Below, one piece after another: positions 6,332-7,664 of a stretch of DNA of 7,664 nucleotides. The stretch is taken from positions 1 to 7,664 of the forward strand of contig JAEHDO010000189.1 of NCBI GenBank assembly GCA_016880375.1. Direction: 5' to 3'. Under the pieces are notes generated by a model. That model searched no databases. It was given only the letters and a program-made list of their open reading frames with translations, and was not told the DNA's origin. Origin of the DNA: Betaproteobacteria bacterium. GTDB lineage: Bacteria > Pseudomonadota > Gammaproteobacteria > Burkholderiales > Rhodocyclaceae. Position 1 is the first letter of the stretch; each line of letters begins with the position of its first letter. A program made the position numbers and the translations under genes.

Positions 6332-7609
6332 ATGCAGAAGACCCAATTCGGCGGCCTCCTCTCCGAGCTCTGGCTGGACCTGCAGCAGCCGGCCGTATTG
6401 TGGCAGGTCGCCGTGCTGGCGCTGTGCCTCGGCCTCGCCTGGCTGGTGGCGCGCGCAGTGCGGCGCACGACCGGCGAGGTGCAGGAGGCGCAATTCGGCC
6501 GGCGCGGGCTGAAGCGGCTGGCCTTCCCGCTCGCTGCCCTAGTCTTCGTGCTCATCGCACGGCCGCTGCTCCAGCAGTGGCATTCGGTGAACCTCCTGCG
6601 CCTGGCGGTGCCGCTGCTCGGCTCCTTCGCCGTCATCCGCGCCATGATGTTCGCGCTGCGCTACGGCTTCCCGCGCGCCGCCTGGCTGGCCTCGTTCGAG
6701 CGCCTGCTCGCGCTGGTGGTGTGGAGCGTCGTCGCACTCTACCTCGTCGGTCTGCTGCCGGAGATCGTCGAATCGCTCGACGCCATTCATTTCACGGTGG
6801 GCAAGCAGAGGCTCTCGCTCTGGCTCATCCTGCAGGGCACGGTGATCGTGCTTGCCACGCTGCTGGCGGCGCTGTGGCTGGGCGGGCTGGCCGAACAGCG
6901 CCTGATGGACGCCGCCGGGCTGGACGGCAACCTGAAGCTGGTCTTCGCGCGGCTGGCGCGCGCGGCGCTGGTGCTGCTGGCGGTGCTGATCAGCCTGCCG
7001 CTGGTGGGCATCGACCTCACCGCGCTGTCGGTTTTCGGCGGCGCGCTCGGCGTCGGCATCGGCTTCGGCCTGCAGAAAATCGCGGCGAGCTACGTCTCGG
7101 GCTTCATCCTGCTGCTCGACCGCTCGATCCGTCTCGGCAACATGATCACCGTGGACAAGTACAACGGCGAGGTGACGCGCATCACGACGCGCTACACCGT
7201 GCTGCGCGCGCCCACCGGCGTTGAGGCCATCGTGCCGAACGAGGTGCTGGTCGGCTCGGTGGTGCTGAACGAGACCTACACCAATTCGCGCGTGCGCCAC
7301 GCCGTGGCGGTGCAGGTGGGCTATGGCTGCGACCTCGAGCGCGCCATGGCGCTGATGGTCGAGGCGGCACACGACCAGGAACGCGTGCTGGCGGTGCCGA
7401 CGCCGAAGGCCTTCCTCGTGCGCTTCGCCGACTCCGGCATCGAACTCGAACTGGGCTTCTGGATCGAGGACCCCGAGGCCGGCATCATCGGCATCAAGTC
7501 GGACATCAACCTGGCGATCTGGCGCGCCTTCAAGCGGGAGGGCATCGAGATCCCCTATCCGCAGCGCGAAGTGCGGCTGTCGAACCCATCCTCCCTCGGG
7601 CAGTCCTAG
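6332..7609 (+). CDS. MscS-family mechanosensitive ion channel
   Basis: This 425-residue inner-membrane protein should open under membrane tension to release solutes during osmotic downshock. Hydrophobic segments lie at about residues 21-41, 62-79, 88-110, 121-143, 161-184, 203-222 and 228-263. The last is the pore-lining helix region, with the Gly/Ala pattern S-V-F-G-G-A-L-G-V-G-I-G-F-G-L-Q-K-I followed by the family-typical S-G-F-I-L-L-L-D-R-S-I-R-L-G-N-M-I-T-V (256-274). A beta domain follows (about 265-317, containing T-R-Y-T-V-L-R and I-V-P-N-E), then an alpha/beta C-terminal domain to about 415. It has about four more N-terminal helices than E. coli MscS (286 residues, three helices), placing it among the longer MscS-like proteins. 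Conductance and tension threshold cannot be judged. The ATG is 1 base after the preceding stop and has no clear ribosome binding site. The gene ends at TAG and is followed by a regulatory-looking inverted repeat. Confidence 0.93.
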   Translation: MQKTQFGGLLSELWLDLQQPAVLWQVAVLALCLGLAWLVARAVRRTTGEVQEAQFGRRGLKRLAFPLAALVFVLIARPLLQQWHSVNLLRLAVPLLGSFAVIRAMMFALRYGFPRAAWLASFERLLALVVWSVVALYLVGLLPEIVESLDAIHFTVGKQRLSLWLILQGTVIVLATLLAALWLGGLAEQRLMDAAGLDGNLKLVFARLARAALVLLAVLISLPLVGIDLTALSVFGGALGVGIGFGLQKIAASYVSGFILLLDRSIRLGNMITVDKYNGEVTRITTRYTVLRAPTGVEAIVPNEVLVGSVVLNETYTNSRVRHAVAVQVGYGCDLERAMALMVEAAHDQERVLAVPTPKAFLVRFADSGIELELGFWIEDPEAGIIGIKSDINLAIWRAFKREGIEIPYPQREVRLSNPSSLGQS

Positions 7610-7622
7610 GGGCCGGCTTTCC

Positions 7623-7654
7623 TTGCTTGAACTCGTTTAGGGTTCAAGTAGAAT
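7623..7654 (+). promoter_or_regulatory. Inverted repeat within a long-spacer promoter, MerR-type layout
   Basis: A perfect 7-bp inverted repeat, CTTGAAC (7626-7632) and GTTCAAG (7642-7648), is separated by 9 bases. It lies between a -35-like TTGCTT (7623-7628) and a -10-like TAGAAT (7649-7654), with a 20-base spacer. Spacers of 19-20 bases with a dyad filling the gap are the signature of promoters activated by MerR-family regulators. The controlled gene would lie beyond the window. The same bases could form a hairpin with a 7-bp perfect core, extended by wobble pairs, but no T-run follows, so an intrinsic terminator for the MscS gene is less likely. A conventional promoter using TTGAAC (7627-7632) with a 16-base spacer to the same -10 is also possible. 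Confidence 0.45.
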
Positions 7655-7664
7655 CCGGACACCC

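Larger units (their letters stand above)
265..7609 (+). other. Candidate eight-gene operon
   Basis: All eight genes run in the same direction with junctions of +2, -4, +14, -4, -4, -4 and +1 bases. The four -4 junctions are ATGA overlaps at 1622-1625, 3918-3921, 4532-4535 and 5743-5746. No internal gap is large enough for a conventional promoter or terminator. One transcript from the promoter near 254-259 is the simplest reading; promoters inside coding sequence cannot be excluded. Confidence 0.65.

Overview
The window is GC-rich, compact bacterial chromosome in which every gene lies on the + strand. The organism is most likely a betaproteobacterium, tentatively Rhodocyclales-like. This rests on the strong G/C bias at third codon positions, the order purN - TonB-like DUF3108 protein - RsmB-type methyltransferase, and the general look of the proteins. 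The taxonomic call is inference and could not be tested by search.

Layout: positions 1-210 hold the C-terminal end of a DedA-family membrane protein. A 54-base gap (211-264) follows and carries a candidate sigma70 promoter whose -10 box lies so close to the next start codon that the transcript may be leaderless. From 265 to 7609 there are eight tightly packed genes: a lipoprotein of unknown function, purN (GAR formyltransferase), a proline/alanine-rich DUF3108 envelope protein, an RsmB/NOP-type RNA m5C methyltransferase, an FmdE-like protein with a GHSCP motif, a SufS-type cysteine desulfurase, an exported single-HKD phospholipase D-family protein, and an MscS-type mechanosensitive channel. 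Four of the seven junctions are 4-base ATGA stop/start overlaps and the other three gaps are 1, 2 and 14 bases. The block therefore looks like one transcription unit with translational coupling.

The last 55 bases (7610-7664) hold no gene. They contain a 7-bp inverted repeat (CTTGAAC, 9-base spacer, GTTCAAG) between promoter-like hexamers 20 bases apart. This is the layout of MerR-family-controlled promoters, so it probably belongs to a gene beyond the window.

Functionally the block is mixed: purine synthesis, rRNA modification, sulfur mobilisation and envelope functions. The part most likely to hide an undescribed partnership is the translationally coupled FmdE-like/SufS pair, which has no SufE, SufU or SufBCD gene beside it. 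No tRNA, rRNA, CRISPR array, insertion sequence or phage gene was seen.
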